A DNA stretch of 64,000 nucleotides from Vagococcus hydrophili (GTDB lineage: Bacteria > Bacillota > Bacilli > Lactobacillales > Vagococcaceae): assembly GCF_011304195.1 (NCBI RefSeq), contig NZ_CP049887.1, forward strand, positions 1,612,001-1,676,000, given 5' to 3'. Below are positions 36,819-46,734 of this stretch, piece by piece. Numbering within the stretch: position 1 is the first letter of the stretch; each line of letters begins with the position of its first letter. Both the position numbers and the translations under genes were made by a program. The notes under the pieces are model-generated. The model searched no databases. It was not told the origin of the DNA and saw only the letters and a list, made by a program, of their open reading frames with translations.

Positions 36819-37085
36819 ATGATGGTGATTTTTTATTATGTATTTAAACATAAAAAGACTAATACCAGAATTGGTATCTATAGTGAGGGTGATTTACGTG
36901 AATCTATAGAAGATGCTTTGCAAACTTTCAAAACATTAGATTCTAGTATAGGAAATATTTATATATTGGTATTAGCATGTAGGACTTATGATGGAACGGT
37001 AGATAGAATTAATGAGATGGGTAACGTACAAACTTTATACTTTATAGGAAAATCAAAAACTAATGATAACAAAAATATCGAATGA
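36819..37085 (+). CDS. hypothetical protein, islet gene 3
   Basis: 88 residues, 8 bp after the previous gene. It begins MMVIFYYVFKHKKTNTRIGI and contains LRESIEDALQTFKTLDSS. No domain was recognised. It could be a shortened immunity protein. It precedes the MazE promoter. Confidence 0.6.
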   Translation: MMVIFYYVFKHKKTNTRIGIYSEGDLRESIEDALQTFKTLDSSIGNIYILVLACRTYDGTVDRINEMGNVQTLYFIGKSKTNDNKNIE

Positions 37086-37133
37086 CACTAAATGAAATTG
37101 ATGCTGAATCTAAAATGAAATACTTAGATATTT

Positions 37134-37189
37134 TTGTATATACGAAAGATATACAAAAAATTGACATAAAGATATACAACGGATATACT
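37134..37189 (+). promoter_or_regulatory. mazEF promoter and operator
   Basis: TTGACA (37161-37166), 17 bp, TATACT (37184-37189). Upstream, TTGTATAT (37134-37141) and ATATACAA (37149-37156) are inverted around 7 bp. GATATAC occurs at 37148, 37171 and 37182, the last overlapping the -10. This is a good autorepression site for a MazE-MazF complex. Confidence 0.8.
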
Positions 37190-37232
37190 TAAAGGGTAAA
37201 ATAATAATTCATAAAAAAGAGGAGGAATCCTA

Positions 37233-37493
37233 ATGGAATTAGTAAAATTAAGTAGATGGGGAAATAGTAACGCCGTCAGAATTCCAAAGAATATTTTAAA
37301 TAAGTTAGAAATTAATACAGATTCTAGTGAAGTAGAATTTGAATTAGAATTAAATTCAAATAATCAAATAGTTTTAACTCAAAAGGAAGAGGATAAAAAC
37401 TATCTAGCGACATTGTTTAAAAATTATGAAGTATCAGAATCTGATAAGGTAGAATTAGATTGGGGCGAACCTAAAGGTGTTGAATTATTTTAA
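37233..37493 (+). CDS. MazE-like antitoxin (AbrB fold)
   Basis: 86 residues. The N-terminal AbrB/SpoVT swapped-hairpin fold reads VKLSRWGNSNAVRIPKNILNKL, as in MazE/PemI. The acidic C-terminus (ELDWGEPKGVELF) would wrap the toxin. AGAGGAGGAATCCTA precedes the ATG. A 101-bp gap separates it from the toxin gene, longer than usual. Confidence 0.88.
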   Translation: MELVKLSRWGNSNAVRIPKNILNKLEINTDSSEVEFELELNSNNQIVLTQKEEDKNYLATLFKNYEVSESDKVELDWGEPKGVELF

Positions 37494-37594
37494 AATTTTC
37501 TGAGAGATATATTTTTACGCTAAGTTTTGATCGTGTTTCGCACAGATAATTTGGCATTTTATAAAAATAAACTCTTTTAGGAGGAATTTAAAAT

Positions 37595-37948
37595 ATGAAT
37601 CAAAATGTTAGAAGTAACAAAGAGTTTTCACGTGGGGATATTTTTATGATGAATCCAAATCCTACGAAAGGACATGAACAAGGAAATTATCGCCCTTTTA
37701 TTGTATTATCTGAAGAGCTTCAAAAATTTTCTCCCCATATGTTGCAAGTAGCTCCAATTACTAGTCAACGTAAAGGGTACCCACTTCATGTTGAACTTCA
37801 GACGTTAAACCATAATGTAGGTGGCTTAGTATTAACGGAACATACTAGAACAATTGATGTTATGGCATACTCTGTGAGTTTTAAAGTGATAGATGAGGCT
37901 ACAACAGAGTGTATATTAGAATGTAAAAAGATAATTGATAGTTTTTAA
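37595..37948 (+). CDS. MazF/PemK-family mRNA interferase toxin
   Basis: 117 residues. FSRGDIFMMNPNPTKGHEQ followed by RPFIVLS is the PemK/MazF core, and VLTEHTRTIDV supplies the second conserved segment. It cuts RNA at short sequence motifs. It has its own strong ribosome site (TAGGAGGAATTTAAA). The 101-bp gap may hold a second, weaker promoter. Confidence 0.9.
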   Translation: MNQNVRSNKEFSRGDIFMMNPNPTKGHEQGNYRPFIVLSEELQKFSPHMLQVAPITSQRKGYPLHVELQTLNHNVGGLVLTEHTRTIDVMAYSVSFKVIDEATTECILECKKIIDSF

Positions 37949-37952
37949 TAAG

Positions 37953-38004
37953 AAAAAGTTGGTATGCAAGTGTTAGAAAAATGCTTGTATATCAACTTTT
38001 TTTT
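37953..38004 (+). terminator. terminator after mazF
   Basis: AAAAAGTTGGTATGCAAG pairs with CTTGTATATCAACTTTTT. Only AT-rich sequence is seen from there to the surface-protein gene. Confidence 0.85.
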
Positions 38005-38215
38005 AATTACTTTACTTATTTATCTCGAATAACTCAGCAAGCTTTATTTGAGACAACCATGCATCATCAGTTTATGAGTGTAGTTCTACCAATTTATTAA
38101 ACTGACTAATCTTAATCTAAATTATTTTTTTACTAAATAAGTCTTAAGTTTTGATAACAAACGTCCGAATGTAATTATGAAGAATTAATTTAGGAAGAAA
38201 AGAGGACGTGTTTTA

Positions 38216-41200
38216 ATGAAGACAAGAAAAATAATGGTTTGTCTGAGTGTTGCGACGTTATTTATTTCCCCAGGGGTTGCCATGGCGGAAGGGTTGGTTA
38301 AAGAACCAGTTAAAAAAACAGAACAATCTGAAGAGAATAGTTTAAATACAGTAGAAACAAACAGTACAGAAGAGGTCATCACTAATCCAAATGTAAAAGT
38401 AGATCCAGTTGTACCAGAAACAACAGTGAATGAAGTCTCACCAATTTCACCCGTGACAAATGAATCAATCAATCTACCATCAAAAGAAAATATCACTCAA
38501 ATGATGAAAGAAGAAAAAGGAACTTATGGAACGAGTGCTTGGAAGTTAGATAAAAATGGGGTTCTACATATTTACTCAGGTGAATTACCGGAAACAATGA
38601 GTGCAAGTCCATGGATTACTTTACGCTCAAATATTAACAAAGTTAGTTTAGAAGGTTCTATTTCTGTATCAGAAAATTCAAAGCAAGCTTTTTTAGAGTT
38701 GTTTCAAGGGTTGCGTGTGGATAAGTTAGACCGATTAAAAGTGAAAAATGATTTACCAGTGCCAACAACTGCGTTAACGGATGACTCCAATGGACAAATC
38801 AATCAAGCTAAGAAATCAAAAAAGAATCATTCAAATAAAGCGCAAAAAGTAACAGCAGATGTTAGTTCAAAAAAAGAAGGAAAAAATAAAGTAGCTTCTA
38901 AAGTACCTCATTTATCAAACAGAGAAGCATCAGCTGAAATAGTAGCTAATAGTAGAGAACAGGAAGAAGTCACAGTTTCAGCACCAAGAGCAGTCGAAGG
39001 TATTGAAGTTCAAGAAACCACGACAGTTATTAAACAAGGTGAAGAATGGGATCCAAGAGCTAATATTATTTCAGCATATTACCCAAAAGACCCAATAGAC
39101 CCAATAGACCCAAGTAATCCAACTGAAACTGAATTGGAAGATGTAACTTCTAAAGTTTTAATTACCGATCAAAACGGAAAAGAAATAACTAAAACAAAGT
39201 GGGAAGAACCAGGAGATTTTGTAATAACTTATTCTTATAAAGATATAAAAGAAGAGGTAGTATTAACTGTCCGTGCTCGTACAGTGGATATAAATGTATT
39301 AACGAAAGCACCAATTAAACCAGGAAATGAATGGACACCGGGTGATAATCTTGGAGATTGTCCTAACGAAGATGGTGAAAATGTTTCAGATCAAGTTAGA
39401 GTTAAAGAAGTATTTTATGAAGATGATATCTATGTAGATACTGTAAATACAAGTGTGCCAGGAGTTTATACCGTTGTGTATGAGTATTCTGATGAATACA
39501 TAACTGTCGAAAAAAGTACAAAAGTAACAGTTGATTTTTATGAAGTAAAATTAAGTTCAATTTCAACCCCAGAGAAGGAACCTTTAAAATTCGGTAGTGA
39601 GTGGGATCCCGCTGATAACTTTGGCGATGGAACAGATAAAATGGGGAAAGACATTGATTTTTATGAAGATGGCGTAACTTATACGATTTCTTACAATCAA
39701 AAGAAAGTGGATACTGTTGATACAACAAAACCGGGTGTTTATAACGTTACTTATGCTCATCAAGGGAAAAAATCACCTGTTGCTAAAGTGATTGTTGATG
39801 TTCGTCGTGTGGAGCTAGTTGTTGTCGATTCTCAAATTGGTATGGGTGAAGACTGGGATCCGATTGATAATATTGTTTCTTGTACAGATAAAGAAGGCGT
39901 TTACGTTAATCCAAAAAATGTTAAATCCACAGGAACTGTTGATACGACCAAACCAGGAGTTTATCCGGTTAAATATACATATGATGGTGTGAGTCAAACA
40001 GCTAAAGTAACAGTTACAGAGCAGTTAGATGGTAATTGGGGAACTAGTACATGGTATGTTCGTGATAAGGTATTACATATTGGAGCAAAAGGTAAACATC
40101 AAGCCTTTCCAAATGCCACAGGAACAAGTCCTTGGGCGGTTCATAATAAACGAATTAGTAAGGTTGTCTTTGATGGGCAAGTAGCTGCTAATGAAAGTTT
40201 GAAAGGTTTATTCAGTGGATTAGATAATGTTGTTTCTATTGAAGGCTTGGAGTATTTAGATACAACCAACACAACGGATATGAGTTCAATGTTTAATGGC
40301 TGTCGTAGTTTAACAACTCTTAATAATTTTTCATACCTTTACACTGGTAAAGTTACGAATATGAACTCAATGTTTAATGGAACAAGTAGTTTAAAAGAAA
40401 TTGATTTATCAAATTTCCATACAGAAGAAGTAACGGATATGGGTTCAATGTTTAGTGGAAATACTAACCTAGCATCACTTGATTTATCAGAGTTTGATAC
40501 AAGTAAAGTGAATCGTAGTGTAGGAATGTTTTCTAACACCAACTTAGCAACAGTTGATTTTGGAAAAAGCTTCAAAGTTAAAGAAGATCCTAAACTAGGT
40601 AAACCAGCAAGACAACAAGGTGGCATTGATTATTGGATTTCAGCAACAGCACCTAAAGCTGGGGCAAATGAGCCAATTTACACAGTAAAAGAGATGAATA
40701 GTGGTTTAATTGCTGGAACGAAAAAAGATAAGTTCCAAGGAGCTTTAGAACCTGTAATTAATGCTCATGATATCGAACTTTATTCTGGAGAAAAATGGGA
40801 TAAAAAGGATAATTTTGATAATGCGACAGATTATCGCGGTAATAAATTAGCTTTAACTAGTTTGAAATTTGAAGGTAAAGTAGATACTAAAGTACCGGGA
40901 GAATATCCTATTAGTTACTCATATGGTGATGCTCAAAAAGAGGCAGCTGTGACTAAAGAAGTGACAGTAACGGTTAAAGAAAACCAAGCAGCCTTAGTTG
41001 TGATGGATTCTGATTTGATTGTTGGAGATGCGTGGAAAGCAGAAGATAACATCAATCTTGAAAAGAGTGTGGATAAAGAAGGAAATGCTCTTCAAACCAT
41101 GGACAATGTAAAGGTTGAAGGAACGGTTAACACGAATAAAGCTGGAACGTATACGATTAAATATAGTCACCCAGATTTAGTGAAAACTGAAACTGTAAAA

Positions 41201-42478
41201 GTTGTTGTTAAGGCAGATCAAACAGCTATTAACATTCATAATTCTGACTTATATGTAGGCTCTAAGTGGAAAGCAGAAGATAATTTTGATAGCGCTGTGG
41301 ATCGAAAAGGTAATAAAGTACCTTTTGAAGAAGTAGAAGTTAAAGGCGATGACAAAGTAGATACAAATAAAGTTGGCGAATATAAAGTCAGCTATACATA
41401 TGAAGATAAAACAGATGTCGCTGTCATCAAAGTAAAAGAAAAAGAAAATAAAACAGCCCTTCATGTGCATGATTCAACTTTAATTATTGGAGAAGCTAAT
41501 CCTTGGAAACCGATTGATAATTTTGACGGTTGTTCTGATAAAGATGGTAACCGAGTGAGCTTTGATGATGTGACTGTTATTGGAAAAGTGAATGTAAAAG
41601 AAGCTGACGTTTATGAAGTGACGTATAGTTACGGTGATGTGAGTGAAATTGTTCGTGTTACAGTGAAAGAAAAAGAATACCCAATTGAAATTAATGTGCA
41701 TGATTCTACCGTTTTTGTGGGAAGTAATTGGGAAGCAGAACAAAACTTTGATAGCTGTTACGATCTCCATGGAGTAGAAGTCGAGTACGATCAAATGAGA
41801 GTTAATAGTAAAGTTGATATCGAAACTCCAGGCGTCTATAAAGTGAAATATTCTTATGGAGGTACTTCAAAAGAAGCATCCGTAACAGTAGCTGAACGGA
41901 TTGATAAATCAGAAATTAATGTCCATGATTCTAAGATAAATATCGGGGATGATTGGTATCCTAAACAAAACTTCGACAGTGCTATTGATAAAGATGGTAA
42001 AAAAGTAAGCTTTGATAAAATGACTGTGGAAGGTACTGTGGATACTGAGAAAAAAGGTACTTATGAAGTGAAGTATAGTTATGAAAATGAGACGAATGCA
42101 GCTTATATAAGTGTAGGTGCCAAAGATCCGGTGACAGATCCAAAAGACCCAGATAAAGACCCAGATAAAGACCCGAATAAAGATCCAAATAAGGATCCAA
42201 AAAAGGATGAAGACAAAGATCCGAAAGACAATAAGAAGCCGGATGATACTAGTAATTCTAATGCAAAAAATAATAATGGAAATACTAACAATCCGAATGG
42301 AAATAACGGAACTACTAATCCAGGAACAGGTGGAGCTGCAGATCAAAATCAAACACCTCTTGAAAAATTAGCTTCTGGATTACCACAAACAGGTGAATTG
42401 AAAAACTATTCATTTGGTATTTTAGGTGGATTAATTTCAAGTGTGACAGGCTATCTGTTCTATAAAAAAAGAAAATAA
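38216..42478 (+). CDS. LPQTG-anchored surface protein with BspA-like domain and ten Ig-like repeats
   Basis: 1420 residues. Signal peptide 1-24 ends VAMAEG. A truncated copy of the central module's start (GTYGTSAWKLDKNG) lies near residue 102. Ig-like repeats of 70-95 residues, each with a G..W....N/D F D pattern and a closing YxVxYSY, begin near 262, 358, 443, 531, 847, 923, 1000, 1080, 1155 and 1230. Between repeats 4 and 5 a BspA/DUF285 module (about 605-808) has the TNMNSMFNGTSSLKEIDLS type of unit. A DPxKDP-rich wall spacer spans 1303-1372. LPQTG at 1389-1393, a hydrophobic helix and KKRK are the sortase signal. Probably an adhesin. Confidence 0.93.
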   Translation: MKTRKIMVCLSVATLFISPGVAMAEGLVKEPVKKTEQSEENSLNTVETNSTEEVITNPNVKVDPVVPETTVNEVSPISPVTNESINLPSKENITQMMKEEKGTYGTSAWKLDKNGVLHIYSGELPETMSASPWITLRSNINKVSLEGSISVSENSKQAFLELFQGLRVDKLDRLKVKNDLPVPTTALTDDSNGQINQAKKSKKNHSNKAQKVTADVSSKKEGKNKVASKVPHLSNREASAEIVANSREQEEVTVSAPRAVEGIEVQETTTVIKQGEEWDPRANIISAYYPKDPIDPIDPSNPTETELEDVTSKVLITDQNGKEITKTKWEEPGDFVITYSYKDIKEEVVLTVRARTVDINVLTKAPIKPGNEWTPGDNLGDCPNEDGENVSDQVRVKEVFYEDDIYVDTVNTSVPGVYTVVYEYSDEYITVEKSTKVTVDFYEVKLSSISTPEKEPLKFGSEWDPADNFGDGTDKMGKDIDFYEDGVTYTISYNQKKVDTVDTTKPGVYNVTYAHQGKKSPVAKVIVDVRRVELVVVDSQIGMGEDWDPIDNIVSCTDKEGVYVNPKNVKSTGTVDTTKPGVYPVKYTYDGVSQTAKVTVTEQLDGNWGTSTWYVRDKVLHIGAKGKHQAFPNATGTSPWAVHNKRISKVVFDGQVAANESLKGLFSGLDNVVSIEGLEYLDTTNTTDMSSMFNGCRSLTTLNNFSYLYTGKVTNMNSMFNGTSSLKEIDLSNFHTEEVTDMGSMFSGNTNLASLDLSEFDTSKVNRSVGMFSNTNLATVDFGKSFKVKEDPKLGKPARQQGGIDYWISATAPKAGANEPIYTVKEMNSGLIAGTKKDKFQGALEPVINAHDIELYSGEKWDKKDNFDNATDYRGNKLALTSLKFEGKVDTKVPGEYPISYSYGDAQKEAAVTKEVTVTVKENQAALVVMDSDLIVGDAWKAEDNINLEKSVDKEGNALQTMDNVKVEGTVNTNKAGTYTIKYSHPDLVKTETVKVVVKADQTAINIHNSDLYVGSKWKAEDNFDSAVDRKGNKVPFEEVEVKGDDKVDTNKVGEYKVSYTYEDKTDVAVIKVKEKENKTALHVHDSTLIIGEANPWKPIDNFDGCSDKDGNRVSFDDVTVIGKVNVKEADVYEVTYSYGDVSEIVRVTVKEKEYPIEINVHDSTVFVGSNWEAEQNFDSCYDLHGVEVEYDQMRVNSKVDIETPGVYKVKYSYGGTSKEASVTVAERIDKSEINVHDSKINIGDDWYPKQNFDSAIDKDGKKVSFDKMTVEGTVDTEKKGTYEVKYSYENETNAAYISVGAKDPVTDPKDPDKDPDKDPNKDPNKDPKKDEDKDPKDNKKPDDTSNSNAKNNNGNTNNPNGNNGTTNPGTGGAADQNQTPLEKLASGLPQTGELKNYSFGILGGLISSVTGYLFYKKRK

Positions 42479-42494
42479 ATAAAAAAGAAGACAC

Positions 42495-42528
42495 AAAAAA
42501 AGTAGAAACTTTCGTTTCTACTTTTTTT
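42495..42528. terminator. terminator after surface-protein gene
   Basis: AAAAAAAGTAGAAAC and GTTTCTACTTTTTTT form a perfect stem around a four-base loop. The remaining 300 bp to the walR promoter show only a short GCGTATCAATACGC palindrome and GTCGTTTTTTG twice (42727 and 42788). Confidence 0.9.
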
Positions 42529-42828
42529 GCTTCGGTACAAGTAAGGTTTTGTAAGGGAAGGGGAAAACAAAACTTGTACCTCAATTATTAGCCGAATAAA
42601 TTAAATAAATTAATTTATACCCTTAGCTTAATGCATAACTTGGCTGACTGACAACAAAAAAAGGCATATATTTGAAAGAAGTAATCATTAGCACTTGAAA
42701 AGATTGTTACAACAAGGTTACTGAATTGTCGTTTTTTGCGTATCAATACGCATAAAATGATATTTAAAGGGATAAAAATACAGAACAGTCGTTTTTTGAA
42801 GGATAAAAATAGGTAAAGAAATAAATAT

Positions 42829-42857
42829 TTTAGATAGAAAGGAAAATGTTGTATAAT
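42829..42857 (+). promoter_or_regulatory. probable walR operon promoter
   Basis: TTTAGA (42829-42834), 17 bp, TATAAT (42852-42857). The -10 is perfect and the -35 partial. It lies 49 bp before the TTG start of walR. Confidence 0.55.
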
Positions 42858-42906
42858 GAATGGTGATACAAGTAAGAAGAATTTCTTAATTCAAGGAGGT
42901 CCAACA

Positions 42907-43611
42907 TTGAAAAAAATATTAGTAGTAGACGATGAAAAGCCAATTTCAGATATTGTTAAATTTAATTTAAGTAAAGAAGGTTACGAAGTTTTTACAGCCT
43001 TTGACGGAGAAGAAGCCGTTGAGATGGTAAGTGAGGTTGAGCCAGATTTAATCTTACTTGATTTAATGCTACCTAAAAAAGATGGTTTAGAAGTTTGTCG
43101 TGAGGTTCGTAAAAATTATGACACACCGATCATTATGGTAACTGCCAAAGATTCAGAAATAGATAAAGTCTTAGGTTTGGAGCTTGGTGCAGATGATTAT
43201 GTGACGAAACCATTTTCTAATCGTGAATTAGTTGCCCGTGTGAAAGCGAACTTACGTCGTCATGGCAATACAGCGACAAAAGTGGAAGAAGAAAACAACA
43301 ATGAGTTAAACATAGGAGCCTTAACGATTCATCCAGATGCTTATATTGTTTCTAAGCGCGGTGAGACGATTGAATTAACACATCGTGAATTTGAGTTATT
43401 ACATTATTTGGCTAAACACATTGGTCAAGTGATGACACGTGAGCATTTACTTCAAACAGTTTGGGGTTATGATTATTTTGGAGATGTGCGAACAGTGGAT
43501 GTGACAGTGAGACGTTTACGTGAAAAAATTGAAGACAATCCAAGTCATCCAACATGGTTAGTGACACGTCGTGGTGTGGGTTATTACTTACGAAACCCAG
43601 AACAAGATTAG
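42907..43611 (+). CDS. walR: WalR response regulator (YycF/VicR)
   Basis: 234 residues from a TTG start placed 7 bp after AAGGAGG; the protein then begins [20 protein letters not shown] as in other WalR. The open frame extends 17 codons upstream without a ribosome site. The phospho-acceptor is Asp52 and the OmpR winged helix ends [15 protein letters not shown]. It controls cell-wall hydrolase genes and is usually essential. First gene of a five-gene operon. Confidence 0.96.
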   Translation: MKKILVVDDEKPISDIVKFNLSKEGYEVFTAFDGEEAVEMVSEVEPDLILLDLMLPKKDGLEVCREVRKNYDTPIIMVTAKDSEIDKVLGLELGADDYVTKPFSNRELVARVKANLRRHGNTATKVEEENNNELNIGALTIHPDAYIVSKRGETIELTHREFELLHYLAKHIGQVMTREHLLQTVWGYDYFGDVRTVDVTVRRLREKIEDNPSHPTWLVTRRGVGYYLRNPEQD

Positions 43612-43624
43612 GAGTTTTGTCTAA

Positions 43625-45451
43625 ATGAAACAGCAAAAATTACGCTTTTTTTCTTCGGTTCACTTTAAAATAGCTTTGGTCTTTGTCTTACTTTTGATGA
43701 TTTCCATTCAAATTATTGGAGCTATTTTTATTCGTGAGTTAGAATCTTCAACGATTCAAACCTTCGAGGAAAATATTACGTCACAAGTCGATTCTTTAGC
43801 GACTAATTTAAGTAACGATTTAACGAAACATCAAGAAAATCCGAAAGAGAATAATCTGAAACGAACGCTTGTTGAATTTGCTAAAAGTGATATTTTAGAA
43901 GCGCGTTTAGTGGATGATAAAGGGATTGTCATTGCGACAAGTGACCCTAATCTTCAAGGTGATGTGGGTAAAAAGAATGATTATGAATCTTTTAATTCTT
44001 TCACACAAAAGAAAGAAGAGCGAAAAGACCCGGTAACTGGTGATCGTGTGTACGTGAATATTCAGCAAGTGTATTCACCCACAGGTAACGCAGTCATCGG
44101 TTTTCTTTATGTGAAAAGTGATATTGAAAGTAAGTACCGTCAAGTCAGCGATATTGCTTTAATTTTCTTCTACGCTTCGATGATTGCTTTGGTATTTTCA
44201 TTGCTCATTGCTCTTTTGGTTGCTAGAACGATTACTAAACCAATTGGTGAGATGAAGCAACAAGCAGTACGGATTGCTAATGGTGATTATTCCAGACAAG
44301 TTGAGGTTTACGGGAAAGATGAGTTGGGACAATTGGGTGAGACCTTTAATGAATTGTCCGCTCGGATTGAGGAAGCACAAGAAACTATGGATGCTGAGCG
44401 GAGACGATTAGACAGCGTTCTATCTCATATGACCGATGGGGTTATTGGGACAGATCGTCGAGGTAATATTATCCTAATTAATGAAACAGCTTTGACTTTA
44501 CTACAAGTTCAAATGCAAGATGTTTTAGGTGAGTCCATATTGTCTTTACTTGATATTGAAGATGACTATACATTTAGAGCTTTATTAGAAGAACAAGAAG
44601 AGATTTTGATTGATTTCTCTGAAAAAATTGACGAAGCCATGATGCTTAGAGCTGAATTTTCTATGATTCGTCGTGAGTCTGGATTTATTAGTGGATTAGT
44701 GTGTGTGCTCCATGATGTTACCGAGAAAGAAAAAGACGAAGAAGAACGTCGTCAGTTTGTATCGAATGTTTCTCATGAATTAAGAACACCCTTAACAAGT
44801 ATGAGAAGTTACATTGAAGCACTCAATGATGGCGCGTGGCAAGACCCGGAAGTAGCGCCAGCTTTCTTAAAAGTGACGCAAGAAGAAACCAATCGTATGA
44901 TTCGTATGATTAATGATTTACTTCAATTGTCACGAATGGATGCTAATAAAATTGAGTTAAAACTAGAATTAGTTAACTTAAATGAACTGTTTAATTATGT
45001 TATTGATCGTTTTGATATGTTGATTAAAGACAGTGATAAAAATTACGAGATTAAACGAGAATTTACGAAACGATCAATTTGGGTTGAAATTGATACGGAC
45101 CGCATGATTCAAGTATTTGATAATATTTTGAATAATGCTATGAAATATTCGCCTTCTGGTGGAACGATTACCTGTCGTTTACTAGAAACACATAAAAACG
45201 TGATTTTGAGTATTTCTGATGAAGGCTTAGGGATTCCAAAGCAAAATCTTGGAAAAGTCTTTGATCGATTTTACCGAGTGGATAAAGCAAGGTCTCGTGC
45301 AATGGGTGGCTCTGGTTTAGGGCTGGCTATTTCGAAGGAATCTGTTAAAGCACATGGGGGAAGTATTTGGGTTGAAAGTGAGGAAGATAGAGGATCAACA
45401 TTCTTTATTTCTTTACCATATGAACCATACGAGGAGGATCTTTGGGAATAA
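43625..45451 (+). CDS. walK: WalK sensor histidine kinase (YycG/VicK)
   Basis: 608 residues. There are two transmembrane helices (about 12-32 and 176-200) around an extracellular PAS-like domain. A HAMP domain, a cytoplasmic PAS domain with TDGVIGTDRRGNI, the H box FVSNVSHELRTPL and an HATPase with GSGLGLAIS follow. It senses cell-wall status and is modulated by the next two gene products. Its stop overlaps the yycH start. Confidence 0.96.
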   Translation: MKQQKLRFFSSVHFKIALVFVLLLMISIQIIGAIFIRELESSTIQTFEENITSQVDSLATNLSNDLTKHQENPKENNLKRTLVEFAKSDILEARLVDDKGIVIATSDPNLQGDVGKKNDYESFNSFTQKKEERKDPVTGDRVYVNIQQVYSPTGNAVIGFLYVKSDIESKYRQVSDIALIFFYASMIALVFSLLIALLVARTITKPIGEMKQQAVRIANGDYSRQVEVYGKDELGQLGETFNELSARIEEAQETMDAERRRLDSVLSHMTDGVIGTDRRGNIILINETALTLLQVQMQDVLGESILSLLDIEDDYTFRALLEEQEEILIDFSEKIDEAMMLRAEFSMIRRESGFISGLVCVLHDVTEKEKDEEERRQFVSNVSHELRTPLTSMRSYIEALNDGAWQDPEVAPAFLKVTQEETNRMIRMINDLLQLSRMDANKIELKLELVNLNELFNYVIDRFDMLIKDSDKNYEIKREFTKRSIWVEIDTDRMIQVFDNILNNAMKYSPSGGTITCRLLETHKNVILSISDEGLGIPKQNLGKVFDRFYRVDKARSRAMGGSGLGLAISKESVKAHGGSIWVESEEDRGSTFFISLPYEPYEEDLWE

Positions 45452-46734
45452 TGAATCAATTAATCGAACGCGTTATTAAGACAAGCTTAATTATGATGAT
45501 TTTACTTAGTTTATTCCTATCGTGGAAAATATGGACCAAACCTGCCAATCGTTCAGTTTCTGAAAAAGAAAACAATTCAGAATTAGTTCAAATGAAAAAA
45601 ATGTCAGAAGTCTATGTTCCGACTAAGCTTTTTTATCATAAGAGTAAAAACGAGTTTTTAACATCAAGTAAGGAAAATACCTTACTTGATATTCACAACA
45701 AGCTGATTAAGTTTGAAATGAAAAATAGTAAAATAATGGATGAAAAAAGTATTAAAGAGATGCTTTTTTCTGACAATAGTTTTAATTTACTGTATCCAAA
45801 TGAATTACCCTTGTCTGTTTATAAAGACATTTACCGTTTAGAATTTGATGTGGCAAAAGAGTACGAAGATTTTAGATTCAATCGGTTGATTTATTCTTTT
45901 GACAAAGAAGAACTTTTTCTTGTGAATGCCAAATTAACGACAGGAATTAAATTTAGTACTAAAGGAGACAGTAATTCAATCAAAGAATTGGTTGAAAATG
46001 AGAAGAAAAATAATTACTCACCGGTTAAATTATCAGAAGAAAACATTGCTGGAATTTATTATTTAACAGATGATGTAAAACTTAAAACATATAGTTACAT
46101 GGTGGCGACCCAGTCTTTCACGACTTTCTCAAAAGCCTTTTTCGAGCAGTCTAATGATCTGTATTCAAATGATACAGAAAATGTTAATTTATCTAATGGT
46201 GAGGGAGAATCTTTAACGATTCAATCTGAAACAGGTGAAGTGACGTATGTTGGAAAACTCAATTCAACGAGTGCTGGAACGAATACCTTGTATCAAGATA
46301 CCTTCCAATATGTGGAAAACTTAGGAAACTCTCTTGGAACGCTACGTTACTTTGACGACAAAGAAGGCAATATTACGTATCGAAATTATGTGGACGGTTT
46401 TCCAGTGTTTGGTAGTGATATTAAGGGTCGTTTGGAGATCATGGTTCAAAATAAGCGTGTATTAGTCCGGACGAATCAAGAAGCAATTCAAATTCCAATC
46501 CCTTCTGATGAGACAGTGACATTAATGTCTACGGATAAATTAATGAATAAACTTGTTGAAAATGGGGTTGATATTTCATTGGTTGAGGATGCTCAAATTG
46601 GCTATGAATGGCAGACAAATCAAGAAACAAAACAAGCCGTTGATTTAGTTCCAACGTGGTATGTGAAATATAAAAATGTTTGGTATTCGGATGAAAAACT
46701 AATCAAGGATATCGTAAAAGGAGGCGCTGAATAA
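45451..46734 (+). CDS. yycH: YycH regulatory protein of WalK
   Basis: 427 residues with ATG at 45451 overlapping the walK stop by one base; a TTG at 45442 is only 4 bp from the GAGGAGG site. One N-terminal transmembrane helix precedes a long extracellular domain, as in YycH. It acts with YycI to tune WalK through membrane contacts. Confidence 0.92.
   Translation: MNQLIERVIKTSLIMMILLSLFLSWKIWTKPANRSVSEKENNSELVQMKKMSEVYVPTKLFYHKSKNEFLTSSKENTLLDIHNKLIKFEMKNSKIMDEKSIKEMLFSDNSFNLLYPNELPLSVYKDIYRLEFDVAKEYEDFRFNRLIYSFDKEELFLVNAKLTTGIKFSTKGDSNSIKELVENEKKNNYSPVKLSEENIAGIYYLTDDVKLKTYSYMVATQSFTTFSKAFFEQSNDLYSNDTENVNLSNGEGESLTIQSETGEVTYVGKLNSTSAGTNTLYQDTFQYVENLGNSLGTLRYFDDKEGNITYRNYVDGFPVFGSDIKGRLEIMVQNKRVLVRTNQEAIQIPIPSDETVTLMSTDKLMNKLVENGVDISLVEDAQIGYEWQTNQETKQAVDLVPTWYVKYKNVWYSDEKLIKDIVKGGAE

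Noticed and set aside
35557-38216. Second copy of the tRNA-Lys 3' end marking the right boundary of the islet
   Set aside because: No matching direct repeat was seen in the window; the boundary remains unknown.
41909-42352. Long minus-strand frames opposite the surface-protein gene
   Set aside because: Shadows of the repetitive Asp/Lys/Pro codons on the plus strand.
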